In this document: positions 1-11,097 of the stretch, piece by piece
How the letters are laid out: each line of letters begins with the position of its first letter
Position numbering within the stretch: the stretch's first letter is position 1
Assembly: GCA_963693285.1 (NCBI GenBank)
Contig: OY848920.1
Location: 9,162,182 to 9,226,181 of the forward strand
Length of the DNA: 64,000 nt
Direction: 5' to 3'
DNA from: Xestospongia muta
Taxonomy: Eukaryota > Porifera > Demospongiae > Haplosclerida > Petrosiidae
Made by a program: the position numbers and the translations under genes
The notes under the pieces: generated by a model
Database searches by the model: none
Told to the model about the DNA's origin: nothing
The model's input: only the letters and a program-made list of their open reading frames with translations

Positions 1-52
1 TCTAATTTACTAAATATAATACAACTGTTTATAACTCAATATTTTTACATAG

Positions 53-3000
53 AAATGAGACAAATGAAAGAAAAGGAAGTTGAAGATTTAACATCACAAC
101 TAAGAGATAGAGACAAACATATTGAGACATTAAAAAAGAACATGAAAGGTAATTGGTATTAAAAATAATAGATTAGATTAATAATTTAGTGTGGGGTTAA
201 ACTAGAAAGAAAAGGTCTACCTCTATCAGACTATCCAGAGCTGATGGCTTTGTTACAGTAGTATGGAGGCCTAGTGAGACAGTCCATGTAAACTTCAGAT
301 CTGGTCCAGTAGGACAGTCCAAATCTCAGACTACATACTTTAATGTTTAATATTTAGGCTTTAGGGACCAGGAAAGGGATCGGTATTATATATCCTAATC
401 TTGAACTGTCCCACTACACTTTCATACAGTAGATATCAGTATGATGTAGTCTATAAGAGGAAAGGGTCTATAGTGTAAAGTAAATATTAAAACAATATCA
501 TTTTTATAAACCAAGGAAAGTATACTTACCACATGTACAATAGCTATCACTAACACAACCAGTGTCGTTTATTTGTATAATTATAGAAAAAGAAAAGGAA
601 GTTGAAGATTTAACATCACAACTTAGAGATAGAGACAAACAAAATGAGACGTTAAAACAGAAGTTGAAAGGTAATTGGTATTAATAAAATAGATTAATAA
701 TTTAATGTCGGGTCAAAGGAAACACTAGAAAGAAAGAGACTAACTCTATTAGAAACATGAATTCAACTATATATTGAAAGTAGTTTTACTGAATGTTGTA
801 ATGTTTCACTTTATACATGTAATTGTTCATGTATTTTATGTAGAATCTTACTATCTTAGAATTATATAGATATTATATTATTGAGTGAGTGAGTCCAAAC
901 AAGTGATAGTGTGATCAGTTTATATAGCCTTACTATTGTGACCAGTTTAGTTACACTGTTGTAGTAATGAGATTCATAGATGACTGTATTGGATTCAGTA
1001 GAAATAAATAAGTTAAAAAACATGTTTCCTGAGGTAAGGTAATGTGGTTTGCTTTGTAAGAAAAACAGCAGATTTACATTCTAACAACAGATACAATGGT
1101 TTAAATACTTAAATTGAGAAATACACTTACTATAAATTTAGAAGAGCTATATCTGGGATGTCAAACCAGTGATAGTCCTCAAAATACATCGTCACTATTG
1201 TCTGTTACTTTTCATTGTATGTTACTATATTTAGCATTTATCTCAAAGACTCATAAACCACTAACTGATCAAGAAAGTCAAACAAAATCTAGCCAAAAAG
1301 ATAAGTCCACACCATCTATCATTGAAACTACAGGTAATAATATAAATTACATTTTATGATTATTTCATACAGTCTACACTATCAGAGTTAAAAGATAAGA
1401 GTTCAGCTGACATTAAAGGTTCAGCTATTGAACAGTCAGATTATTATACAGATGATGCAGATGATGAACATTCAGATATAGAAGGTATGTCATATTATAT
1501 ATGTATAATACTCAGTATCTATCATAACAAGACTACATCATTGGTAAAGTTCCTTGTATGATCAATATCATGGCTACCATCTTGTGGCATACTTTATAGA
1601 CTTGTCTTTATGATAACCCTCCCAAACATTGTACTTTCTCTCACAATCAAAGCATACATATTATATCTGTAATATAATTCTACTTTTAACTAAGTTATCC
1701 AAAGATAGCTACCAGTTCACAATGTTTGTAATGACATGTTTATAATAATATTGTAAGTGTTTCTTGTTATGTTATAAACACTTCAAACAACAATCAGTCA
1801 AGTCCCTTAATATAACACTAGTGTAGTCTAGGATACTAGCCCCTCCTACTTTTGACAGTCTGCTATACAAGATCCATTGTTTACAGTGTATGTCAACATT
1901 AATAATGTACTTTCTCTCACAGTCTATTATGATAAGTTAATACTTGAGATATTAGTGTATATATAATATGATGACAATATTATGGGTGGAGTCAATATAA
2001 ACTATTACAGTTTAAAACAAGACTGTCTCAACTAGTACCATAGAACATAATGATCATGAGATGTTACTTGTTTGGAAATAAGGAATTTAATATTATGTAA
2101 ACCTTGGTTAATTTTATTATATGTTAATATTAAAAAGCAACATAATCAACCCAGCCCCTTTCTCTTGAGTTAGTTTGTGAGACTACAACATAATGTTTTT
2201 ATTGAGTTAAATCAACATGACTAAATGAAAGTAATTGTAACACAATAAAACAAGAAAGGACAAAAGAAGGTCCATATTTCAGAATGAAACATCTAATGAT
2301 GTTTGTTTGTAGATCCTGCACTTTTTCAGCCACACCCACTATAAAAACAATGTGGTTTGTCAGGTACAAGTTCAATAGACTGTGGTTTACCAGGAATGTT
2401 AGTGAAAGAGATAACTGTACTATATATAGTATGGACTAACTGTCTTCCTCTCTAAGCAAAGGGGCTGGCCTTAAACTAATAACTCATCTTATCTGTAATT
2501 CCTTCTACTTTTGTTTATATCTATTAACATGTACTGCTCAGTATAGTTACTGTACTTAACCACACCCACCAAACATTTTTGTAACAACAGACCATTCCTA
2601 TGTACAACATTAGTACGTAGAGAGATACATAATTCCTCATGTAACAAACATATCAACTCAATTCTGGACTCAATGAAATAGAATACAATAATGTTTATGT
2701 TTAGTTGTTAGATCAACATCAAAATTGACTCAGAAACATTTTTGAGCATTTTGTGGTCCAAAGCAAAAATCTAGCCACACCCTTTTATTAATATTAATAA
2801 ACTGTTATAATATCATTGCCTTCCACCTTCACTTCCTCCTAAGTCACTGTATGTATATGTCATCTGTACATGGGTGGAGTCAGACTTAACTGTTGATAAT
2901 AAAAATTAGTGATATATAGGGAGGAGTTAAAAACAATTATAAAAGACAAAATCATTGATATTACAGATATCATTATTCAATAATAGTCTTCTTCTATGTT

Positions 3001-4957
3001 CTTTACTGTATTTGCTTGATTTTTTTGTGATTCCAAATTTGTCTTTTCATGAACTGTGTCCTAGCTAGTCTAAAAATACTAGAGTATGTAAAAAAGTAAC
3101 ATTATAGACAAAACTATTTACATCAATGATTTATTGTGATTTGTACTGACACAATAATATTATAAAGTGTAACTGATTAAAATGAATAACTTAATAAAGA
3201 AAGGAAAGACAAAATGATATCATGATAACATTGATATTCCAGTATTAGGAACATGTAGTTACTTGTAGTATTATATATCACTACTAAATATAGAGAAGAA
3301 AGATTGTGGATTCTAGTCTAATAACATTAATATCTCTTTACATTTTATTATATATTATGATGTGGTAACAGTTACATAACAATACATGTACAAACAAACA
3401 GTATAATTTGTGTATAAATCTAGCCCCACCCATCACTCATTTCCAACTGATCTCTGTCAGAAGTAATTTGTTGTCATCTAACTATAGCTAAGTATGTACA
3501 TTGGTATATCTGACCACAAGTGGGTGGAGTCAGACAGACTTAGGCTCATAAAAGTAGTAATAACAAGAACATAGTCTACTTCATGGATTATATATAAAAT
3601 GTTACAATAAAGTACAAACATGTTTACATTAATCCCTGGTAAGATAAATCCTTGTATCAGACTCCAGGACTCCATTAAACATGAGCTAGCTTTTATATTT
3701 TATCATCTCAAATGTAATGAGAACAGGATGAACAATCATATTCAAAGAGGAGATGTCTAAATAATTTGTTTGCAGATCCTGTATTAGATCAAAGCAGTTT
3801 ATAGTCACACTCAACTATAAAAACAATGTGGTTTGTCAGGTACAAAACCAATAGGCTAACAGACAATTCCTGTCTAAGCAAAGAGGCTGGCCTCACTGGG
3901 CTAAGTTAATATATGAATACTTGAAACTATTATACAGTAAAGAATGTACCATTGATATAATAGGATTGTTCCTCTGTAGAACATACAAAACCTCAAATTT
4001 AACGGTAAACCACACTTCCTGTAAATCGTTGCCATAGTAACCATAGTCAGTAAACAGTAATGGCTTCCTTTCTTCTTTAGTGTGTTGTCTGTGTATTGTA
4101 GTGTGTTATAGTATATATTACTATGTGTGTACTATAGTATATACTAACTCTGTTTTATAACAGGATACACTGGAAGTGTTCAGTGGAGAGATGATGACAA
4201 TAGTGTATGGCTCAGTAGACCAAGTGTAGTAGAAAGTGAAGATGTTATAAGTAAATTAATAAAAGAACAACAAAAAGGAAAAGAATGGAGTATTAGTCTC
4301 ATCTCATCATCTCCTGAAAGTACTGCAGTTATTATAAACAATCTTAATAAGTGTACAGTGTGGAGTCTTGATATACAGTACACTTCATTGGACAGTAAGT
4401 GTGTATCGATATTATCAGAGATACTAAAAACTAATAAAACAATAAAGACACTATGGCTGGACTCCTCTTCACTTACTGGTGGTATCAAAGAAGTCAGTGA
4501 CAGTCTCTGTAATAATAAAACACTTAAACAGTTAGTGTTGTCTAATGTTACTGGTATCACAGAAAAAGATAGGACTCACTTATCTACTATATTAGCAACT
4601 AATACAACTTTAAAAGTACTAGAACTCCCCAACTGTAACATCACTGATAATGGAGTCCGATATATCTGTGAAGGACTTACCAAAAACCAAACATTGACTA
4701 AGTTGGACATCGGACGTAATCATCAGATCACTTCAGTTAGTACCAGTACAATAGCAGATCTAATACAAACTACTACATCACTGACAAGACTATATCTCGA
4801 CTATACTTTACTGAATAATGATGATATCAAGACAATATGTACATCACTAACTAAAAATATTACAATAAAGAAATTATACTTATCAGGAGAACATAAAGAG
4901 TATTGTAAGAAGTTAGACAGTTATCAAGTTATTAAAGACAGACTTGTGTTCTGGTAA
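53..4957 (+). CDS. DLR1: 3' part of DEATH/coiled-coil/LRR gene (5' end outside window)
   Basis: Five exons join in frame, all through phase-1 introns: 53-148 and 587-670 (charged coiled-coil exons, motif MRQMKEKEVEDLTSQLRDR), 1142-1333 (cysteine/serine linker), 1386-1484 (acidic, ends DDADDEHSDIEG) and 4164-4957 (LRR, about 264 codons, stop TAA). The LRR exon has about eight NLR-type repeats of LxLxxNxITDxG form with TNxTL between strands. The DEATH and CARD-like exons seen in the other copies would lie before position 1. The last intron is 2.7 kb. By analogy with NLR and other LRR sensors the LRR would be the recognition part and the coil an oligomerisation part (inference). The partial gene shows no stop or frameshift. 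AATAAA follows the stop by about 130 bp. Confidence 0.8.
1485..4163 (+). other. long intron of DLR1 before the LRR exon
   Basis: No coding exon is certain here. The sequence is highly similar to the matching introns of DLR2, DLR3 and DLR5, minus a block of about 0.6 kb that DLR2 and DLR5 carry. It contains many CACCC / GGGTGGAGTC boxes. Two acceptor-like sites, near 2313 and 3776, are followed by short in-frame peptides ending in stops (DPALF..., DPVLDQSSL-stop), which could be alternative terminal exons. The two sites lie in an internal direct duplication of about 100 bp. Confidence 0.55.
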
Positions 4958-5086
4958 TAGTAAGTAGTTTGTTGTTTATTCTTAATCTGTCTTCTCACTC
5001 ACCTTTATTTTCTCTTTAAATTAGACTCTTGACTTTATCTTCTCTTCTTTTATTAACAATTTCTTTCTCTAACAAAACTAGTAGAC

Positions 5087-5092
5087 AATAAA
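5087..5092 (+). terminator. polyadenylation signal AATAAA, DLR1
   Basis: A canonical AATAAA lies about 130 bp after the DLR1 stop and is kept at the same place in copies 2, 3 and 4. The convergent kinase copy 1 ends only about 40 bp further on. Confidence 0.55.
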
Positions 5093-5797
5093 AATAGAGC
5101 AGTTTTGCTTGACACTTACTTCTCTAATGTCACACTTTTTCATCACTATTCATTCCAGTATGATTCTGATGTGAGTCATGTTCTTCTTTTCTATGGAGAC
5201 TACCTCTCCGTCGGAAACTGTTACGAATTCGCATACTACCTTGACGAGCTAGATGTACAATACCTATATAATGGATGAATAAAATAAAGAATGGATAAAT
5301 AGTTTAGTGATAGACAAATAAAAGGACTAAATGGAAGGAAAATGGATAAATGGATACATGTATGAGTACATGAATTTATGGACAAATGGATGAGGAAAAT
5401 GGACAGATTGTGTTATAGATGGACAAATATGAGTTGATAGATGAATAAATGGTATTACCTGATCGTACAGATGATGTTCTTGAAGGTCTAGAGTTTCTTT
5501 GTTGTAGGACCTCTTCTAAATCTTCATCATCATCATCAGAATAATAACTATCTCTTTTATTGTTTACATGTTCTAAGAATGACGCTATAACATCTACTAT
5601 TTGTGCAAAGTGAGGTCGTTCACTAGCATACCTCTTCCAACACATCATCATGAGTTTGTATCTACAATAATAGAATTAACAACTATAATATTAGAACTAA
5701 GTCAGTCAGAATATCTATATATCATCCACTTTGCTATTCATTCATTCAATATCTAGTCATACATATACTGGTATCATCTAATGGTCAATGGAGTTAT

Positions 5798-5935
5798 TAA
5801 TACATTCATCTATTGATCCATTCATTCATCTATTGATCCATTGAATTATTTATCTGTCCATTCATCTGTCTCATATCTAAACATTCATCCATTAGTTTAT
5901 TGATCCATCCATACATCCATCTGTCCATCCATTCA
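5798..5935. repeat. degenerate (ATCC)n-type repeat in kinase intron
   Basis: Imperfect tetranucleotide repeat of CATT/ATCC units inside a kinase intron. Related GGAT-rich repeat lies at about 6465-6560, and both recur at the same introns of copies 2-4 (for example near 21825-21930, 39415-39545 and 52100-52235), with small length differences. Confidence 0.7.
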
Positions 5936-7006
5936 ACATACAATCTTCCTGGACAGTTCTCTGGTTTATCTAATCTTCCTCCTCCTGTTACAAACTGGAG
6001 AGCCTCTTGGTTTATTCTACCAGGATATGATTATCATAATCTCCCACAGAAGTACTCCATAAGACCTTTACAATAATGATATCTTTATAGTAACCATGTC
6101 AACCTTCACTTACCAAATGTCTGACTCAATTGTGAACTTCCCTTGAAGGAGAGCCTCTGGTGCCATCCATCGCACTGGTAACTTCCTCTGTCCTTCCACC
6201 TACACAATGCAAAGATATAAAAACAGTCTCTCCCTCCCTCCCACCTCTCTCTCTAACTTGGTAGTAGTCTTGGCTATACAGATCTTTAGCAAGACCAAAG
6301 TCACCAATCTTCACAACACGATCTGCTCCTTTACTTGACACAAGACAATTGCGTGCAGCAAGATCTCTGTGAATAAAATGTTGTTGTTCCAAGTATTGAC
6401 AACCTTGAGCAACATCTAATGCTATCTGAACAAGTTCTGCTAAAGTCAATAATGCAGGACCCTATAAAAGGAATGAATGGATGGATAAATAGTTATATGG
6501 ATGAATGGTATGTGAATGGATGAATGGATAGACAGTCAAATGGACACATAAGATAAATGAATGGACAGATAGACAAGTGAGTAGATTAAAGAATGAATTG
6601 ATAGATAAGTTTTAAAAGAGTATACAGTCAGATCAAGTGACTTTATTTATCATGTGACACTCACATGTTCTCGTTTAGCTTCTCTTAGGAATTTCAATAA
6701 GTCACCCCCTAGCATTAATTCCATAATGATATAAACAGGATTGTTATCAAGACACACCCCTAACACCTTAACAATGTTTTGATGATTGAAATTACTGTAA
6801 TTGAGGGAAATGAACTGATAAAATATAAACAAAATATAATTACCTCATTAGAGCTGCTTCTGACAGGAACTTCCTCTGTTCTTCAGTTGTACTGCCCTTC
6901 CTCAGTGTCTTAACAGCTACAGGGGTGGGGCCTGTACCTTGACCTAGGATATCTACAGCTGTACCTTGGCATACTTCACCAAATTCACCTCGATCAATAA
7001 AGCTGA

Positions 7007-7009
<3 letters not shown>

Positions 7010-7075
<66 letters not shown>
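7010..7075. repeat. (GA)n microsatellite
   Basis: Pure GA dinucleotide tract in the intron next to the kinase N-lobe exon. Further GA tracts lie at 7371-7400 and 7899-7924. The matching tract is short in copies 2 and 4 and very long in copy 3 (40640-40738). The tract at 7371 marks the point where copy 1 stops matching the other kinase copies. Confidence 0.95.
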
Positions 7076-7078
<3 letters not shown>

Positions 7079-7372
7079 AATCATACTAAACACAAAATAT
7101 ATAGTATCTTACATTTCCAATCTCAATTTATTTCATGGAAATTTATTCAACAGATCCAAATCTTTATCAGTACAAGTGTAATCATCATGTGACCTACAAA
7201 TATTACAGGTGGTATTAATTGATAATTGTCATGGTAACCAATAACTCACCATAAATAGTTGGGATTAGCTGCAGAATGAGAATAAGAGTGAAGTGCTCGT
7301 AGACAATTTAGTTCATAGTCTGGACTGAAAGATCCACTTCTCTTACTTGTAGTTAGACAACAACAACAACCT

Positions 7373-7404
<32 letters not shown>

Positions 7405-7571
7405 TATTCAGTAATAAATGATATAATATCATATATTAAATAATATACAGTAGTAAATGATACTACAACATTAACTGAGTGGACTAAAAATGGGGAACCT
7501 TTACATCATCAATATTAACATAGTGAGTATAATAGTCAGCATACAATATTAGGAGTTCATTAATACACATC

Positions 7572-8579
7572 CTAAAACAATATCAGTTGTAGTGATTGGA
7601 CAGATGTTACAGAACCAGTAAGTCCCTGTAGCTCTATTAACATTGAAGTAATCTCACTCTCACTTAGAGGACCAATTACATCCTAAGACAATAAAAATGT
7701 TAATAATAATAATATTTATTTAGACTGCCATACTCAGCTAACAAAAACATTGTATTAGGGGCACATGTATTTAACCTTGATATAATTTTGTAGTTGTTCT
7801 TCAGGTAATAGCAGAGCACATGCTAAAGAGTGGACTGACATATACCAATACTGTGAAATGAATTATCTAGTCCCACTATATCTAGATCATAAATAAAAGG
7901 AGAGAGAGAGAGAGAGAGAGAGAGTAAACACAACAAACATATGATTAGTACATGAGATACAGTCTTCAAACCTAGTTCACAATGACTGTTGTCATGGAAA
8001 TGAGTCATTAATTTCTCTCAGATCTGTTCACATATAGAGAGGATCTCCTCATGTCCAGTACACTTCCATTAGTGAGGTGAGTCAAATAAGAACCAACAGC
8101 CAATGGTAACACTTCTCCTGGTTCTAGAATAAGACTGTCTTCTTTAAAGTTTCCAAGTTCAAATTGAGATAATGTTCTAAGAGAGTACGAAACATTAACT
8201 TACTATACTATATCAAAGTAAGTTATGCCTTACTGGTTGACTGTATCACAACCACTGTTACATTGGGACCACACGCACTTTAGATAGCTACACTGCTACA
8301 GTCAATGTAATTCTAAACAATGGAGTATGTCATCTGAGAGGGAGAGGCAGATAAGGAGAAGGAGTACGACAAATGATCATGAGCCTACTTTCCTGACAAA
8401 TTTCCACAGTAGTAGATGCTAATTTGACCATCCATTGGACTTCTATTTGTCCTATTGGTGACACAAATTGAACTTGATTCTTTTCTTCAAATTGTAGCCA
8501 CACCCCCATCACTATGGCAACAAGTGCATTGACAACAGCTGGATCTTTTACAGATTTGTCAACGATAGAGGACAAACAT
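7572..8579 (-). pseudogene. 3' fragment of an unrecognised helical protein gene
   Basis: Minus-strand coding-like segments: about 8579-8395 (CLSSIVDKSVKDPAVVNALV..., helical), 8176 to about 8045 (TLSQFELGNFKEDSL..., LEPGEVLPLAVGSYL), 7850-7776 (YWYMSVHSLACALLLPEEQL) and 7682-7572 (DVIGPLSESEITSMLIELQG, stop TAG). The last two exons join in phase 0 with good splice sites. I could not join the first two in frame, so an exon is missing or the piece is decayed. The alternating leucine-rich helices suggest a HEAT/ARM-type scaffold, but I do not recognise the family. It has no counterpart in the other tandem units and is cut on its 5' side by the hAT region, so it probably arrived through rearrangement. 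Confidence 0.5.
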
Positions 8580-8638
8580 CTACACAAATAAATTATAAAT
8601 TGAGGATGAATCAATCAGTCCTAACTAACCCACTAAAT

Positions 8639-8721
8639 CTTCATCCATTCATTCTTCAATGGATCCATTCATCCATTCGTCCATTCTTTTATTCATCCAT
8701 CCATTCATTCATTCATTCATT
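8639..8721. repeat. degenerate (ATCC/ATTC)n repeat
   Basis: A run of CATTCATCCATT-like units directly between the unrecognised gene fragment and the hAT remnant. Similar repeats occupy kinase introns. Confidence 0.75.
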
Positions 8722-8858
8722 TAACTGAATATAGAACCAATATAGACTAGAGTGATAATTATTTTAATTTATAATGAAATCATAGTCATGACATCAATGG
8801 ATTATTGTGGCAGTTTCTAGCAGTAGTGAATCTGAAGATGGTCAAGCTGAAAGCCTAG

Positions 8859-9434
8859 AACCAAACGCTCCAAAAAAGCTCTATACTACTTCTAACGAGT
8901 CAAAGGTTTTTCTCTTCAAAAGATGTCATAACTTCTTTCAGCATCTTCGATCCTATGATAATACCAAACATTACCTCACCTGAATTACTTTCATATGGGG
9001 AGGATTCAATTGAAACTCTTATCGATCACTATACAAAAGACCTCCCTGCAGAAATAGTACAAGGAGTTGAGTTCATCAAAGAAGCTATTATATCTCAAGA
9101 TGTTTGTGCAGAATGGAAAATATATCATCAATTGATTAGTAAACAACCAAAGAACAATCTAAAGTCACAACTAAAAGAGTTAGCCACCAATGAAACATTG
9201 ATAGCATTGTTATCCAATCTGCACAGGCTAGCCACTATCTGTTTGTCTATTCCTGTTGGTATAGCATCGGTTGAAAGATATTTCTCACAAATGAAATTAA
9301 TGAAGAGTCGACTACGAAATCGCACAGGAGAAATTAGCTTATCAAACTTGATGACAATTGCAATGGAATCACCTGAACAACTATCTGATAATGACCTCGA
9401 AAAAATTGTCAGTGTATGGAACAGAAAGAATTGA
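8859..9434 (+). pseudogene. hAT transposase C-terminal fragment (dimerisation domain)
   Basis: The open frame runs from just after a TAG to TGA at 9432-9434. It reads SFSIFDPMIIPN near the start and ends with the typical hAT dimerisation block: LATICLSIPVGIASVERYFS, then MKLMKSRLRNRT and ISLSNLMTIAM. In hAT transposases this block completes the RNase-H-like fold and mediates dimerisation. The BED finger and most of the catalytic region are absent, so it cannot be an active transposase. Sequence upstream in another frame (8817-8990) may be a further decayed piece. Confidence 0.8.
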
Positions 9435-9544
9435 AGAATTACTGTTTAATTTTGACATTAATGTGGACAGGAATGATTAAGCATTATGCATTCTGTGTAC
9501 ACTATAATAAATATAATTAGATTCTGAAAGTTCAAGGGAGGGGG

Positions 9545-10122
9545 TAGCCTCGTACCCAGGCGTTAGAGTAGAACGCCTGGTGACTACTGCTTGCGCATGC
9601 GCGTAATTATTGAAATAAGTTGACATCATAATTACTACTTTTTCAATTAAATGACAAATCGATGGGCTGGGTTTATAATGATGACGTTTCATTCACTACA
9701 CGACATGGCTAGTCGAGGTTGTCGGTTATGCAGTGATTTAGTGGAAGCCAAAAAAGCAACAAACTTGTTTAGTGCTGTTGGGACTTCTTTGCTTGATGCC
9801 ATCATTTCGAGAGATCATGGTCTCTCTATATATTTGTATTAAGTGCAAACTTCGAATTGTCTCTCTAGAGAAATATCTTGCAGACTTAAAGGCATTCAAA
9901 CAGCTGGTTCCTAGCTTCTTTAGAGCATACAGTAGACCAGCAGAAAAGTTTCTATCAGTACTACAAGTAGCCATCACAATCAATCTAACATTGAGGTTAA
10001 AGGAATTTTGACGTCATAGTTGACGGAGGATTCCTAGAGTATACTATTTTCCAAGAAATCTGTGGAAATTAAACGTATGCGCAAACAGTAGTTACCAGGC
10101 GTTTAGCCTGGGTACGAGGCTA
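9545..10122. mobile_element. TIR element (578 bp) nested in the hAT remnant
   Basis: The ends are perfect 17-bp inverted repeats, TAGCCTCGTACCCAGGC at the left and its complement at the right. Subterminal sequences also match in inverted order (CGCCTGGTGACTACTGCTTGCGC against CGCCTGGTAACTACTGTTTGCGC), giving imperfect TIRs of about 60 bp. The flanks are G-runs, so the target-site duplication cannot be read. It lacks a transposase but carries a coding-like interior (9705-10010). The superfamily is not identified. Confidence 0.85.
9705..10010 (+). pseudogene. ZAD-like zinc-finger fragment inside the TIR element
   Basis: Starting at ATG 9705 the + frame reads MASRGCRLCSDLVEAKKATN and on to about 9840. 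A one-base frame change near 9770-9840 continues with ICIKCKLRIVSLEKYLADLK. Together this gives a C-x2-C ... C-x2-C arrangement like the ZAD/ZAD-like N-terminal fingers of many invertebrate multicopy proteins, with a leucine-rich helix after the second CxxC. Stop at about 10009. The frame break means it is decayed or needs a splice I cannot place. Function unknown. Confidence 0.4.
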
Positions 10123-10357
10123 GGGGGGGGGGACAAATGGCTTTCAATGAGGGGCAAATCCCCCTGCCCCGCCCTAAATGAAACCCTGCAGTAAGTTTTA
10201 GTGTGTTATAAATTCATCATTATTACAAATCTATTGAATTAATCCATTATATATAATTCATTAATGTTAATTGATTTATTTTTAGTTAAATCTTCAGTAG
10301 CTATACATTCCTCAATGGTACACATAGTAACATAATGTAGCATTATTATTCTTTTAG

Positions 10358-10574
10358 ATAGACCTCTTACTCATTTTAATGAACCTGACCCTATTAATCA
10401 AACCAGTAAGTTTTAATTTAATACATCATTAATATAGGGCTGCTATCTAATTATCTAGATCATTCTTTGGTACCTCCAAATAGAACAGAGTATCCTCATG
10501 ATCCCATAAATATAACACAATATACATCATTATATCAACCACACTATTATACATTACCTGGTCCTTCTATTTGA
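10358..10574 (+). CDS. orphan C-terminal exons, tyrosine-rich tail of unknown gene
   Basis: Two exons join in phase 1: 10358-10405 (DRPLTHFNEPDPINQ) and 10459-10574 (NHSLVPPNRTEYPHDP... TQYTSLYQPHYYTLPGPSI, stop TGA). The acceptors (TTCTTTTAG, ATTATCTAG) and the donor GTAAGT are good. The tail has five tyrosines in proline-rich context, like the tyrosine-tail genes of the other units, but with no sequence match to them. It sits just upstream of DLR2, where the other units carry their tyrosine-tail gene. The 5' part was presumably lost when the chimeric block formed. I do not recognise the gene. Confidence 0.45.
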
Positions 10575-10989
10575 AGTAACAAATCAAGATTTGCATCATA
10601 TTTAGAGACATTAGTGCTATTAATAGTAACTGTAATTCTATTAATAGTAACATACTATATGACATATTCCATATTTTATGTACCAGTATTGTTAGTAATT
10701 TGTCATGGAATTATCTAAAAGTTGTATTACTGTGAGTATAGGTATTGATGTACTGAAAACCAGTTCTCTCCTGAGTTGTATTAATAATTATTGATGACTC
10801 TGATATCAATATATTAAAATACAAAATAAAGTTACTTGTTCTAAAACTTTGTTTAGTTTCATTTGCTTCAAATCAATCAAATGAATAAGACTAACTACTG
10901 TTAGACTAGTGCTGTTAGTGCTATACCAGCTCTAAATATTTCAGAACAATATTATATAACCAGTGCGTGTCAGGAATTCATAACTTGTA
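10575..10989 (+). other. intergenic spacer before DLR2
   Basis: No gene seen. From about 10750 the sequence matches the spacers before DLR3 and DLR4 (CCAGTTCTCTCCTGAGTTGTATTAATAATTA and following), so the tandem-unit homology resumes here after the chimeric block. Confidence 0.6.
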
Positions 10990-11097
10990 AATATTTATAA
11001 AGTGCTAAACAGCCACACCCTAAATATCAGAGAGACACCTCCTCTTCGCTGATATAGTTCATTAGACTATATCTTATTTGCTCTCATAATAGTAACT
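10990..11097 (+). promoter_or_regulatory. conserved upstream block of DLR2
   Basis: A block carrying AGCCACACCCTAAATATCA, GAGACACCTCCTC and TGCTCTCATAATAGTAACT directly before the start ATG is kept upstream of DLR3 (27640-27753) and DLR4 (45270-45373). DLR5 (57476-57559) keeps only the proximal part. A core promoter or 5' UTR is the simplest reading. No TATA box at a fixed distance is clear. Confidence 0.45.

Larger units (their letters stand above)
5130..7370 (-). pseudogene. ROS1/Sevenless-like receptor tyrosine kinase, copy 1 (N-terminally truncated, frameshifted)
   Basis: Minus-strand exons in coding order: 7370-7250 and 7193-7113 (juxtamembrane), 7002-6844 (N-lobe, RGEFGEV loop, AVKTLRKGSTTEEQ), 6794-6665, 6461-6258 (HRDLAARN catalytic loop, DFGLAKD), 6199-6114 ([11 protein letters not shown] intact), 6065-5942 (C-lobe), 5661-5459 and 5263-5130 (basic tail). 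The closest family by recall is ROS1/Sevenless: [34 protein letters not shown] and [10 protein letters not shown] all match that group. The C-lobe exon is 11 bp shorter than in copies 2-4, deleting TFGNQPY coding bases and shifting the frame to a stop within a few codons. The homology to other copies stops at a GA microsatellite just upstream of 7370, so the transmembrane and ectodomain exons are missing. The P-loop reads FIDRGEFGEV, with Asp for the first Gly. Confidence 0.8.
8815..10190 (+). mobile_element. decayed hAT-family DNA transposon with a nested element
   Basis: The region holds the C-terminal part of a hAT transposase (8859-9434). Its probable 3' end, near 10135-10190, has GGGGCAAATCCCCCTGCCCC followed by ...AAACCCTG, which resembles a hAT end. 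A 578-bp TIR element (9545-10122) interrupts it between the transposase stop and that end. The 5' part of the transposase and the 5' end of the element were not found. Boundaries are approximate. Confidence 0.6.

Noticed and set aside
4060..4163. ATGGCTTCCTTTCTTCTTCAG as an alternative first exon for the LRR
   Set aside because: Ends in a stop within 7-14 codons in every copy and has no usable donor in phase with the LRR exon.
4180..4560. - strand frames of about 126 codons opposite each LRR exon (also 18383, 35238, 49422)
   Set aside because: They are shadows of the LRR exon, kept open by its codon bias. They have no splice sites or start context of their own, and + strand LRR periodicity explains the conservation.
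5798..5935. Possible CRISPR-like repeat/spacer pattern in ATCC tracts
   Set aside because: Units are 4 bp and imperfect with no unique spacers; it is a degenerate microsatellite in an animal intron.
6966..7181. Frame with a run of RERERE residues
   Set aside because: Translation of the GA microsatellite; it lies opposite kinase exons.
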